Shown one piece after another: positions 33,534 through 41,654 of a stretch of DNA of 64,000 nt; position 1 is the first letter of the stretch; each line of letters opens with the position of its first letter. This stretch comes from Nocardia coubleae NBRC 108252 (GTDB taxonomy: Bacteria; Actinomycetota; Actinomycetes; Mycobacteriales; Mycobacteriaceae): the NCBI RefSeq assembly GCF_001612805.1, contig NZ_BDBD01000008.1, forward strand, positions 124,001 to 188,000, written 5' to 3'. Under the pieces are notes generated by a model. The model saw only the letters and a list, made by a program, of their open reading frames with translations. It did not search any database and had not been told where the DNA came from. The position numbers were made by a program, and so were the translations under genes.

Positions 33534-34562
33534 ATGGTGAGATCGACAATCGAAGCGATCGGCGCGTACCTGCCGTCCCGCGAGCTGACCACGACGGAAC
33601 TGATGAGCAGGCTGGCCGTCGAGGCGCCGCTGGATCTGGAGAAGGTCAGCGGGGTCAGGGCCCGCCGGGTGCGCGGTGACGACGAGGACTCGTTCACCAT
33701 CGCACTCGCCGCGGCCCGCACCGCACTGGACAACTCGCACTACGAGGCCGCCGACCTCGATGTGGTGATCTCGTGTTCGATCACCCGCACCCGTGGCACC
33801 GATTTCTGCCTGGAACCGTCGTTCGCACTGATGCTGCGCAACACCCTCGGCGCCACCCGCGCGATACATTTCGACGTCTCCAATGCCTGCGCGGGCATGC
33901 TGACCGGAGTGCTGGTGCTGGACAGGATGATTCGGTCCGGCGCGGTGAAACGCGGCCTGGTGGTCTCCGGTGAGTGCATCACGCCGATCTCCGACACCGC
34001 GGTCCGCGAGATCTCCGAGAAGTACGACCCGCAATTCGCTTCGCTCACCGTCGGCGACGCGGGCGCGGCCGTGCTGCTCGAGGCCACCGACGGGCCCGGC
34101 CTGGACTATGTGGAACTCAATACCAGCGCCGCCTACGCCAAGTTGTGTCTCGGTATGCCGAGCGACCGCAGCGCGGGCGTGGCGCTCTACACCGACAACC
34201 GGGCTATGCACAACGAATCGCGGTATCTGCTGTGGACCTCGCGTCAGCAACGGTTCCTCACCGAACGCGACTCGAGTTTCGCCGCCGAGGGCTACGACTA
34301 CCTGATCCACCACCAATTCAGCGGCCCGGCAGTGGAATTGATCGACAAGATCGCCGAGCGCGAGTTCGACTCGGTGATGCCACCCAAACTCGCCGTGCTC
34401 GACAAGTACGGAAACACCGCGTCGACTTCACATTTCGTCGTTCTGCACGACGCGCTGCGGGACGGCCGGATCGCACCGGGGTCGAAGGTATTGCTCGTGC
34501 CCGCCGCCTCCGGGGTGGTCGCGGGATTTTTGTCGGTGACACTGGGCGATCTTCGGGTATAG
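33534..34562 (+). CDS. 3-oxoacyl-ACP synthase III-like (FabH/OleA family) protein
   Basis: 342 residues from ATG 33534. Thiolase fold with a full FabH-type triad: Cys119 ('VSNACAGM'), His260 ('LIHHQFSG') and Asn294 ('KYGNTAST'). 'GDAGAAVLLEA' and 'AYLPSRELTT' are typical. It should condense an acyl-CoA/ACP with a second acyl or malonyl unit. It leads a tightly packed operon with a shorter thiolase-like partner, a small membrane protein, a glycosyltransferase and an AMP ligase. Confidence 0.85.
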   Translation: MVRSTIEAIGAYLPSRELTTTELMSRLAVEAPLDLEKVSGVRARRVRGDDEDSFTIALAAARTALDNSHYEAADLDVVISCSITRTRGTDFCLEPSFALMLRNTLGATRAIHFDVSNACAGMLTGVLVLDRMIRSGAVKRGLVVSGECITPISDTAVREISEKYDPQFASLTVGDAGAAVLLEATDGPGLDYVELNTSAAYAKLCLGMPSDRSAGVALYTDNRAMHNESRYLLWTSRQQRFLTERDSSFAAEGYDYLIHHQFSGPAVELIDKIAEREFDSVMPPKLAVLDKYGNTASTSHFVVLHDALRDGRIAPGSKVLLVPAASGVVAGFLSVTLGDLRV

Positions 34563-34568
34563 GACAGT

Positions 34569-35435
34569 ATGGGAATTATCATTTCGGCGGCGATCACACG
34601 CACCGGCGGCGTCAGCTCGGTGGGTCAGGCGGCCGAGGCCGCCCGCGCCGCGCTCGACGCGGCGGGCTGTCCGCACGAGCAGGTCGACGCGCTCATCAAT
34701 GTCGGGGTGTACCGCGACGCCAACCTGGTGGAACCGGCGGTGGCCGCGCTCATCCAGCAGGCCGCCGGTGTGGGCCTCGAGTACCGGCCCGGCGATGTGC
34801 CGTGCCTGTCGTTCGACCTCATGAACGGCGCCTGCGGGCCGGTGAACGCCATCGGCGTGGCCGCCTCGCTGCTGGCCGACCTACCCAACGGGCACGTGGT
34901 GATCGTCTCCGGTGACGCGCATCCGTCGATGAGCGCGGACGCACACTTCCCGTTCCAGCCCGTGGGTGCGGCGTTCGTCCTCGAGAACCGGGCCGACGTG
35001 GCCGGTTTCGGTGACGTCCACGTGAGCGCCGGTGACACCCTGCCCGATGCGCAGGGGTATGTGGCTCTCGCCGAGATGGGCGCCGAGGGACGCTCGGCGC
35101 TGACCGTCGAACTCGCCACCAGCACAGCCGAACTCGTCGAGCACGCGGTGATCGCGGCGCGCGACGCACTGACCACCGACGGTCTCGACGCGGCCGATAC
35201 AGTACTGGTGTGCGGTAAGCCGACGCCGGAATTCGCCTCCGAACTGGCGCGCGAACTCGGCGTCGCGGCGGTGGTGACCGACGACTTCGCCGGTGACGCC
35301 CATACCTCCGCCCTCACCGGCGCCTATGTCGCCGCGCGAGCGGCGGGACACGACAATCGTGCGCTGCTGTTCGTCGCCGCCGACGGCGGGCCGACGGCGG
35401 CGGCGGTGACCTACCGAGGACAGGGAGTGCGGTGA
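34569..35435 (+). CDS. Short thiolase-fold partner (ketoacyl-synthase-like)
   Basis: 288 residues from ATG 34569, 6 bases after the previous stop. The N-terminal half has the thiolase core with Cys89 in 'FDLMNGACGPVNAIG', but I see no clear catalytic His-Asn pair and the protein is ~50 residues shorter than FabH. This pattern suggests a subunit that pairs with the upstream synthase, as in the heterodimeric OleA-like systems, or a stand-alone acyltransferase. Its stop overlaps the next GTG. Confidence 0.72.
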   Translation: MGIIISAAITRTGGVSSVGQAAEAARAALDAAGCPHEQVDALINVGVYRDANLVEPAVAALIQQAAGVGLEYRPGDVPCLSFDLMNGACGPVNAIGVAASLLADLPNGHVVIVSGDAHPSMSADAHFPFQPVGAAFVLENRADVAGFGDVHVSAGDTLPDAQGYVALAEMGAEGRSALTVELATSTAELVEHAVIAARDALTTDGLDAADTVLVCGKPTPEFASELARELGVAAVVTDDFAGDAHTSALTGAYVAARAAGHDNRALLFVAADGGPTAAAVTYRGQGVR

Positions 35436-35794
35436 GCAGTCGTCCGTTGCATGCGGTCTCTACGGAGGGTGATTTCTGGCAGGTGAGTGTGCCCCAACCG
35501 GGCCGTCACCGGGCCGAACCCCCGCGTGCCCCGAGCCGCGAGGCGGTGCTCGCCCTGCGGGCGATCCCGATTTTCGGGTGGTTGTTCCTGATTCTCGGTG
35601 TGGTCCGCCCGTTCCGCACCAAGCTGCTGCGGGTCGCGTTCTGGATCGATGTGGTGCTCAGTGTCGGTGTGCATGCCGCGCAGATCCCGGCCGCGCGGCG
35701 GGTGGCCGCCGAACGCGGTATCCCGGCCGGCCGGGCCGCACTGATGACGATGCTGCTCGGCGCCACCTGGTGGAAGACCCTGGGCGAGCCATGA
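35432..35794 (+). CDS. Small membrane protein in the lipid operon
   Basis: 120 residues from GTG 35432 (GTGA overlap with the preceding stop). Residues ~1-35 are cytosolic; 'IPIFGWLFLILGVVRPF' and 'VAFWIDVVLSVGVHAAQIP' are hydrophobic segments, followed by a basic stretch and a third weaker segment. No known domain recognised. Context suggests a membrane helper for the glycosyltransferase or the lipid product. Confidence 0.65.
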   Translation: MSSRPLHAVSTEGDFWQVSVPQPGRHRAEPPRAPSREAVLALRAIPIFGWLFLILGVVRPFRTKLLRVAFWIDVVLSVGVHAAQIPAARRVAAERGIPAGRAALMTMLLGATWWKTLGEP

Positions 35795-35807
35795 CCGACC
35801 GGCGCCC

Positions 35808-36563
35808 GTGAGAAAGCCGCTGTGGGTGGTGATCCCCGCGTTCGACGAGGAACGCGGGATCGAGGCGACGCTGAAAGCTCTTGCCGCCCAACGTGACACC
35901 GATTTCACGGTGGTCGTCGTGGACAACAATTCCACCGATCGCACCGTCGAGGTGGTGCGTAAATTCGCCGCGGCGAACCCGGTTCCGGTGATCGAGGTGA
36001 TCGACGAGGCGCAGAAGGGCACCGGCGCGGCGGCCGACACCGGTATGCGGTACGCCATCGCACAGGGCGCGGAACTGCTGGCCCGCACCGACGCCGACTG
36101 CCTGCCGGCGCCGGACTGGACGCAGCGGATCCGCGCCGGCTTCGACTCCGGTCTGCGCCTGGTGAGCGGGCAGCTGATTCCCCGGACCGACGAGGGGGTT
36201 TCCTGGCGGGACCGCACGATCATCCGGGTCGCGCTCGAGGTGGCTTCGCTGTTCGGGAAGGTGCGCTCGGGTAATCGTGACCCCAGATATCTCGGGCCGT
36301 ATGTGATGACACCGGGGTGCAATATGGCCATTACCGCCGAACTCTATTCGGCCGCAGGCGGATTCCCGCGTACCGCCATCGAGGACCTGCACGAGGACCG
36401 TGCCCTGGTGAACGCGGTGCGCACCATCACCACCGATTACGGGCTGCGCCGTGACGTGCGGGTGTACGGGTCGAACCGGCGGGTGCGCGCGTGGGGTATT
36501 CGCAAGACGCTGGCCTGGTACGCCGATCACCGGTACCGGCCCGAGGTGGTCGACATCCGGTGA
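35808..36563 (+). CDS. Family 2 glycosyltransferase
   Basis: 251 residues from GTG 35808. GT-A fold: 'VVIPAFDEERGIEATL' start, 'VVVDNNSTDRT' and the metal-binding DxD in 'LARTDADCLPAP', then 'IEDLHEDRALVNAV' acidic acceptor region. No membrane helices. It lies between the small membrane protein and the AMP ligase in the same operon, implying that the product is a glycosylated lipid or that an isoprenoid carrier is modified. Confidence 0.85.
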   Translation: MRKPLWVVIPAFDEERGIEATLKALAAQRDTDFTVVVVDNNSTDRTVEVVRKFAAANPVPVIEVIDEAQKGTGAAADTGMRYAIAQGAELLARTDADCLPAPDWTQRIRAGFDSGLRLVSGQLIPRTDEGVSWRDRTIIRVALEVASLFGKVRSGNRDPRYLGPYVMTPGCNMAITAELYSAAGGFPRTAIEDLHEDRALVNAVRTITTDYGLRRDVRVYGSNRRVRAWGIRKTLAWYADHRYRPEVVDIR

Positions 36564-38086
36564 GCTCGTTGTTTCCCGATTTCCTCGACCGTCTCGCCAC
36601 CCATGCCACCCGTATTCCGGACGCCTCGGCACTCGGAACCGTCGGCAAGCGGGCGCTCACCTATCGCGAGCTGGTCGACACGATCGGCCGGGTGGCACAC
36701 AATCTGCGGGTCGCCGGATTGCGGCCGGGTGATCGGATGCTGTTCTCGATCCGGCCGTCGGTGAGTTCGGTCGGGTTGATCTTCGGCACCATCGCCGCGG
36801 GCGGGACGATTGTGTTCGTGGATCCCGGCGTGGGGCCGGAGTTGTTCGCCAAGCGCATCGCGCTGGTCGAACCCCCCTGGGCGGCAACGGAATCGCTGCT
36901 CTATGCGGTGAGCGGGCCGCTGGCCGGATTCGGGCGCAAGCGTGGGTTGACGTTGCCCCGGTTCAGTGAGCTCGAGGTTCGGCACCTGCACAGCGGGGTG
37001 TGGTTGCCCGGCACGCCCATGCGATCCCTCCCGCTGCGCCGCGTACTCGGTGACGCGCCGGATTCGTCTCTGCCTCAGGGTGATCCGGAAGCGGAGGCAT
37101 TGATCGTCTTCACCTCTGGCACCACCGACGAGCCGAAAGCCGTTGTGCATACCCGTGCTTCGCTCAGCGCCGGACTGGCAGCGATGGGTGGGCAGACCAG
37201 CCTCGCGCCAGGTGCGTTCCTGCACACCGAACAGCTCATGATGGGTCTGCCCGCGCTGATGTCGGGTGCGCGCTGGGCCATGCCGAAGTATCCCCGGTTC
37301 GGCACCCACATCGATCCTGTGCGGTTCACCCGCAACCTGCGCAGCGCCACCCACGCCTTCTACACACCCGCCGACCTCGCCGTGGCCCTCGATGCGCTGG
37401 AGGCGGGGAAGATCGCCGCGCCGCAGTACCTGCGTCAGGTCGCGCTCGGTGGCGCGCCGGTGACGGCCGCGCTGCTGCGTCGAGCACAGAAGTCGTTGCC
37501 CGACACCGAGTTTCTCGCCGTCTACGGCATGACCGAGATCTTGCCCGTCGCGGTCGCCACCGGCGCCGACAAGCTCGCGCACGACGGTGACCTGCTCGGC
37601 ACGCCTGTTCGCGGCGTCCGGGCACGCATCGCCGACGACGGCGAACTCGTCCTGAGCGGACCGAACCTGTGCCGCGGCTACCTCGGTTCCGCACCGCTGA
37701 CCGAGATCGCGACCGGCGACCTCGCCCGCTTCGACGGCGCCCGGCTGGTCCTCACCGGACGCAAGAAGGACATGATGATCCGGGGCAAGACCAACATCTA
37801 CCCCGGACTCTACGAACCGGCGATCGCCGGCGTCGACGGGGTGCGCGAGGCCGTGCTGGTCGGGCTGCCCGACGAGATCGGCGACGAACGCATCGTCCTC
37901 GCGATCGTCCCCGAGCCTGGCGCGGGCGATGTGGTCGACCGTCTCCGCACCGTCTTACCGCAGCTCATCGACACCTCCGCCCTGCCGGACGACATCGTGG
38001 TCGTCGACCGCATCCCTGTCACAGGCCGGACAAGCAAGCCCGATCGGACCGCGCTGCGCGAAATGGTGCGGGCTATCCTGCCATAA
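36560..38086 (+). CDS. AMP-dependent acid ligase (OleC/fatty-acyl-AMP ligase-like)
   Basis: 508 residues from GTG 36560 (GTGA overlap). Adenylation motifs: P-loop-like 'VFTSGTTDEPKAVV' (184-197), 'YGMTEILP', 'TGDLARFDG', 'LTGRKKDMMIRG' and catalytic Lys in 'GRTSKPDR'. Length fits OleC-type beta-lactone synthetases and long-chain acyl-CoA ligases. Last gene of the five-gene operon; it could activate the fatty acid substrate or close a beta-lactone. I cannot tell which from sequence. Confidence 0.82.
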   Translation: MSSLFPDFLDRLATHATRIPDASALGTVGKRALTYRELVDTIGRVAHNLRVAGLRPGDRMLFSIRPSVSSVGLIFGTIAAGGTIVFVDPGVGPELFAKRIALVEPPWAATESLLYAVSGPLAGFGRKRGLTLPRFSELEVRHLHSGVWLPGTPMRSLPLRRVLGDAPDSSLPQGDPEAEALIVFTSGTTDEPKAVVHTRASLSAGLAAMGGQTSLAPGAFLHTEQLMMGLPALMSGARWAMPKYPRFGTHIDPVRFTRNLRSATHAFYTPADLAVALDALEAGKIAAPQYLRQVALGGAPVTAALLRRAQKSLPDTEFLAVYGMTEILPVAVATGADKLAHDGDLLGTPVRGVRARIADDGELVLSGPNLCRGYLGSAPLTEIATGDLARFDGARLVLTGRKKDMMIRGKTNIYPGLYEPAIAGVDGVREAVLVGLPDEIGDERIVLAIVPEPGAGDVVDRLRTVLPQLIDTSALPDDIVVVDRIPVTGRTSKPDRTALREMVRAILP

Positions 38087-38125
38087 CCGCATCCGTAGCA
38101 TTCTGTACACGCCGTAGCAGCAGAG

Positions 38126-38131
38126 TACACT
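38126..38131 (+). promoter_or_regulatory. TACACT -10 box of the phd-vapC-type module
   Basis: TACACT then 7 nt then ATG 38139, a leaderless arrangement. A direct repeat of gtacac (38105-38110 and 38125-38130) around it may be the antitoxin operator. Confidence 0.5.
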
Positions 38132-38138
38132 CGGCTTT

Positions 38139-38390
38139 ATGAGGCAGATCCAGCAACGCGACCTACGCAACGACAGCGGGAAAGTTCTAGCCGCCGTCGA
38201 AGCCGGCGAAAGCTTCATCATCACGCGGAACGGCAATCCGGTGGCCAAACTCGAGCCATTGGTTCGCCGGACATTCGTGCCGGTCTCCGAGCTCGCGCGC
38301 ACCAGCGCGACCTTGCCTGCTGTCGGATACGAACAGTGGCGTGCCGACCTCGATGCGATGATCGATCCGGAAGTTTCCGGCAGTGAGTGA
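38139..38390 (+). CDS. Type II antitoxin, Phd/YefM-like
   Basis: 83 residues. 'MRQIQQRDLRNDSGKVLAAVEAGESFIITRNGNPVAKLEP' is the standard Phd/VapB-type DNA-binding fold; the C-terminal ~35 residues would wrap the toxin. Leaderless ATG 38139. The stop overlaps the toxin start by 8 bases. Confidence 0.85.
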   Translation: MRQIQQRDLRNDSGKVLAAVEAGESFIITRNGNPVAKLEPLVRRTFVPVSELARTSATLPAVGYEQWRADLDAMIDPEVSGSE

Positions 38391-38796
38391 GGCTGCCGAA
38401 CCTCTCAATATCCTGCTGGACACTTCGGTCCTCATCGATTACGCCGAGATCCACACCGAGCTTCCCAGTCAGGCCGAAGCCGCGATCAGCGCAGTCAGCC
38501 TCGCCGAACTCGCGGCCGGAGTCCACGCGGCGAAGGACCCGGTGCATCGAGCACAGCGACAACTCCAGTTCCACTGGGTAGTACGAACCTTCGATCCCTT
38601 GGTATTCGACGCCGAGACAGCGCATGTTTACGGATCATTGGCTCTACTGGTCGAACAGCTCGGCCGCAAACCCCGCAGTCGCGTCGCAGACCTGCAGATC
38701 GCTGCGACCGCTGTCCAACATGCACTGCCGCTATACACACGGAACCCGGACGATTTCAAGGGTCTAGGTCCTCTGCTCAACGTTATTCCGGTCTGA
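38383..38796 (+). CDS. vapC: Type II toxin, PIN-domain ribonuclease (VapC family)
   Basis: 137 residues from GTG 38383. PIN active-site acids are present: Asp16 in 'LLDTSVLIDY', Glu in 'SLAELAAG', Asp in 'RVADLQIAATA' and Asp in 'TRNPDDF'. Family members cleave tRNA or rRNA. Paired with the overlapping antitoxin. Its 3' end overlaps the convergent acyltransferase gene by 33 bases. Confidence 0.87.
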   Translation: MSEAAEPLNILLDTSVLIDYAEIHTELPSQAEAAISAVSLAELAAGVHAAKDPVHRAQRQLQFHWVVRTFDPLVFDAETAHVYGSLALLVEQLGRKPRSRVADLQIAATAVQHALPLYTRNPDDFKGLGPLLNVIPV

Positions 38797-40083
38797 GCAA
38801 CCGGCTATGGCGATCATGGTGTCGGCCAGGGCTTCAATGGTTGCCCTGGGGAGCATGGTGTCGACGTAGCAGAAGGTGATCGACATGGTGTTGTCGAAGG
38901 TGGCGACACCTACGGTGAGGGCGCTGGCACAGGAGTTGGTTCCCGCTACCGTGACGTCGGTGATGTGCAGGGGCTCAGGGGTTTTCGGCGGGGTGACCAG
39001 GCCGAGGTTGCTGAGGGTGACGTTCCAGGGGGCGCGGCGGTCGATGAGTTCGATGGTGCGCCTGCCTGATTCGAGGGTGCGGGGGCAGCCGTAGCGGATG
39101 GCCGCCAATGAGCGGAGATCGGCGTGGCGGGCGATCCCTCTGTCCAACTGTGCTTTTGCGGATCGTGCGGCGTCGGGCAGATCGGTTCCGAAGGGGACGA
39201 AGGTGGGGACTACGGCGGTGAACATGCCGGGTTCGTCTTCGGCGGGAGGCGGATACAGGCGGGTGCGGATGTCGACGGGGATGCCGATGCCCACCGTGCC
39301 GGTCGCTTTCGGGGCGTGGCCGCCGATCGCCTCGGCCAGTGCCGCTGCCAACAGCGCGTTGACGGTGACGCTTTCGCGTTGGCAGCGGGCGCGCAGAGCA
39401 ATGAGCTTCTCCCCCGTGATCGTGCGCACGACCGTGCGGGTGCGGCGAATCGGTAGCGGTGGCGGGCAACCGGGCAGGCTTACGGCGCGCCGGGCGAAGG
39501 CGGTGAGCTGGGCGGACACATTCGTCCACAGGCAGCGCCACATCCGCGTCTGCGCGGGCGGGATCAGGTCATCCGGCGCCGGAATCGCCGGGCGGGCGGT
39601 GACCACGGGTTGGGCACCAAAGGCGTAGGCGAGCAGTCGCCAGACGAGCGCGACCATCGAACGCCCGTCGAGATAGACATGCGAGAACACCACGATCAGG
39701 TCGTGCTGCTCGTCGTCGGTGCCCGGCCGGAAAGCCAAGTCGACGATCCGACCCGGCGCGGTCGCCAAGTCGACAGGCGTCGCGAGCTGAGTGTCGAACA
39801 CGGTGCGCCAGTCATCGAGGCCGACGACGATGCGATGCAACACCGGCAGATGCGGGTCCGCCGACGCGACAAAACACGGCCCCTGTCCCACCACCGACCG
39901 CAACAACGGAAACTCCGCGACAAGCGCTTCGGCCGCGAACTCCAGCCGATAAGCCCCGATCGGCCCCCGCACCCGGATCCGCACCACACAATTCGCGGGC
40001 GACAACTGATCCACCAACCAGAACCACCGCTCCGACGCCGACAACGCACGCTGCACCGCTTCCGTGCGCACCGTCGCACCCAC
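38764..40083 (-). CDS. Condensation-fold acyltransferase (PapA/condensation domain-like)
   Basis: 439 residues from GTG 40083. The HxxxDG catalytic motif 'SHVYLDG' (His135, Asp139) and the downstream 'LIALRARCQRESVTVNALL' helix are those of the condensation/WS-DGAT/PapA superfamily. In this order such enzymes acylate sugars, polyols or lipids of the cell envelope. No membrane helix. It is isolated between toxin-antitoxin modules but only 0.7 kb from the lipid operon, so a role in that product is possible. Confidence 0.78.
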   Translation of the reverse strand: MGATVRTEAVQRALSASERWFWLVDQLSPANCVVRIRVRGPIGAYRLEFAAEALVAEFPLLRSVVGQGPCFVASADPHLPVLHRIVVGLDDWRTVFDTQLATPVDLATAPGRIVDLAFRPGTDDEQHDLIVVFSHVYLDGRSMVALVWRLLAYAFGAQPVVTARPAIPAPDDLIPPAQTRMWRCLWTNVSAQLTAFARRAVSLPGCPPPLPIRRTRTVVRTITGEKLIALRARCQRESVTVNALLAAALAEAIGGHAPKATGTVGIGIPVDIRTRLYPPPAEDEPGMFTAVVPTFVPFGTDLPDAARSAKAQLDRGIARHADLRSLAAIRYGCPRTLESGRRTIELIDRRAPWNVTLSNLGLVTPPKTPEPLHITDVTVAGTNSCASALTVGVATFDNTMSITFCYVDTMLPRATIEALADTMIAIAGCSDRNNVEQRT

Positions 40084-40170
40084 CCTTCGTCGGAAAATCG
40101 GGTCACGGCGAGCCTAACGAACAGCGGCCGGTTCGATACACAGCTCTTTCACAGTCCGTTACTACGTGCG

Positions 40171-40176
40171 TATTAT
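40171..40176 (+). promoter_or_regulatory. TATTAT -10 box of a leaderless transcript
   Basis: TATTAT then 6 nt then ATG 40183, with an AT-rich lead. No Shine-Dalgarno before the ATG. Confidence 0.55.
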
Positions 40177-40182
40177 GGACTT

Positions 40183-40461
40183 ATGGGTTTCGAGTGGCCT
40201 GATTGGGCGATCGCTCACCTGATCGGCATCGAACCCAGCGAGGTTCGGCAGGTCCTCGCAGCGTCACGACGGTGGCCGCGCCCGGCCTTCGACGGCCAGG
40301 TGACCGTCTTGACGGTGTGGGGGCGCACCACGGCCGGGCGTCCGTTGATCGTGGTCACACGGCAGCGCGACGACTGGACGTGGGTGATCATCGGCGCACG
40401 GACGATGCGTGCCGAGGAGCTGGCGCAATTCGAGCAGTGGGAAAGTGGGAATCCATCATGA
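40183..40461 (+). CDS. Probable toxin of a BrnT/RelE-like toxin-antitoxin pair
   Basis: 92 residues starting 'MGFEWPDWAIAHLIGIEPSE'. The single-domain alpha/beta layout with 'FDGQVTVLTVWGRTTAGRPLIVVTRQ' and 'WVIIGARTM' is reminiscent of BrnT/RelE-fold toxins, where the toxin gene comes first. It overlaps the following small gene by ATGA. The family assignment is by pattern and context only. Confidence 0.6.
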   Translation: MGFEWPDWAIAHLIGIEPSEVRQVLAASRRWPRPAFDGQVTVLTVWGRTTAGRPLIVVTRQRDDWTWVIIGARTMRAEELAQFEQWESGNPS

Positions 40462-40781
40462 GCGATCAGGACTTTCCGTCCAGCCGAGAGGAACTCGCCG
40501 ATTTCATGGACCGGCTGAGTTTCTCCGACGAGCCTGCCGACGCGCCGCCCCGACTGCCGGCCAACGAGGACATCATGGTGACCACCTCGATCCGGTTACC
40601 GCTCGGCCTGCATTCCCGCCTCAAGGATCTGGCCGACGAACGGCGCGTCGGAGTATCGACGCTACTGCGCGAATGGGCCGAGGCCGCCGTCGCCGAAATC
40701 GACGACGAAGACCACATGATCTCCCTGGCCGAAGCCAAACGCGCCCTCTCCCGAGTCCACCCCATCCACCGAGCCAGCTGA
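40458..40781 (+). CDS. Probable ribbon-helix-helix antitoxin
   Basis: 107 residues from ATG 40458 (ATGA overlap). An acidic N-terminus is followed by 'MVTTSIRLPLGLHSRLKDLADERRVGVSTLL', a ribbon-helix-helix of the CopG/Arc type, and an acidic tail. This is the usual make-up of an antitoxin partner for the upstream protein. Confidence 0.7.
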   Translation: MSDQDFPSSREELADFMDRLSFSDEPADAPPRLPANEDIMVTTSIRLPLGLHSRLKDLADERRVGVSTLLREWAEAAVAEIDDEDHMISLAEAKRALSRVHPIHRAS

Positions 40782-40788
40782 ACGCCCC

Positions 40789-41208
40789 CTACTGGATCGG
40801 CGCAGTATTCGCGGCCGTCAACACGCGCACCGAGCAGGTGATGCCCGGCGCGTTCGCCAGCCTCGAATCGGTGGTGAGCAGATCGCAACCATATGCCTCG
40901 GCCGCGGCGACATAGGCGGCGTCGTAGGCGGTCAGATTGTCGTGCAGCGCCCAGATTCTCGGGACGAGTACGCGCGTGACCGGAACTTCGGGGTCGAGTT
41001 TTTCCAACGCGGTGACAGCGCGAGCGGCCTGCCCGGTGGTGATGGTGCCCGCGCGGGCGAAACGGCGGATGACGGACAGAACCTCGACAGTCCAATGCTG
41101 CGGGGTGATCCAGCGATTGTCGGCTTCCAAGGCATCGCGGCAGACGGTACCGAGTGGGTCGGGGTTCAGGAGCGCGTGAACGAAGACCGAAGCGTCGACC
41201 ACGATCAT
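40789..41208 (-). CDS. vapC: PIN-domain toxin (VapC family)
   Basis: 139 residues from ATG 41208 (overlaps antitoxin stop by 4). PIN acids: Asp5 in 'MIVVDASVFVH', Glu in 'TVEVLSVIRR', Asp in 'TAYDAAYVAAA', and Asp in 'LLTTDSRLA'. Classic VapC length. The 3' ends of this and the preceding convergent module are 7 bases apart. Confidence 0.88.
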   Translation of the reverse strand: MIVVDASVFVHALLNPDPLGTVCRDALEADNRWITPQHWTVEVLSVIRRFARAGTITTGQAARAVTALEKLDPEVPVTRVLVPRIWALHDNLTAYDAAYVAAAEAYGCDLLTTDSRLANAPGITCSVRVLTAANTAPIQ

Positions 41209-41471
41209 TCGCGAGCTCCCGGACCGTCCAACGCCGAGTCCCGCTCGCAGCGTTCATCGTCCAAGGCCACTATGACGTCCTGAGCTGTGAACGCGACATC
41301 CCAGGTGGCCGGACTGAACTGCTTGAGCACCGCGATGTTGTCCTGGCGCCGGGCTTCATCGCGCACCAGGTCGAAGAGGAATGCCTGCAAAGACTGCCCT
41401 CGCTGGCGAGCCAACGCGACCAACTGGTCCCGCAGCGGTTCGGGAACGTCGCGAATCTGCAAGGCAACCAT
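41205..41471 (-). CDS. vapB: VapB/FitA-type antitoxin
   Basis: 88 residues from ATG 41471. N-terminal ribbon-helix-helix 'MVALQIRDVPEPLRDQLVALA' and 'FLFDLVRDEARR'; Trp-containing C-terminal tail ends in acidic residues for toxin binding. ATGA overlap with vapC. The region before its start carries 'tgcatgcaattgtacatgca', a near-palindrome (41472-41492) suited to autoregulation. Confidence 0.85.
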   Translation of the reverse strand: MVALQIRDVPEPLRDQLVALARQRGQSLQAFLFDLVRDEARRQDNIAVLKQFSPATWDVAFTAQDVIVALDDERCERDSALDGPGARE

Positions 41472-41492
41472 GCATGCAATTGTACATGCATG
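41472..41492 (-). promoter_or_regulatory. Palindromic candidate operator of vapBC
   Basis: tgcatg (41472-41477) and catgca (41485-41490) are mirror images around caattgta, overlapping the region just upstream of vapB. Confidence 0.6.
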
Positions 41493-41654
41493 ACCGGGAT
41501 TGTGGCGATGCGCTCGTGATGGACACTGACACGGGCGCCGCCGTCAGAGCTGAGAAGTTCGTTGTGCTGAGCAATCGAAACCACGCCCGAACGCGGGTTT
41601 CGTTGCGGGCGGAACCGGCTGCGGGAGAGCGGTTTCCGGGCGCATTCTGACGCC

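Noticed and set aside
33534..38086. Calling the lipid operon the nocardiolactone (nlt) cluster
   Set aside because: It shares a thiolase pair and an AMP ligase, but no OleD-type dehydrogenase is present and a glycosyltransferase and membrane protein are, so identity is not supported.
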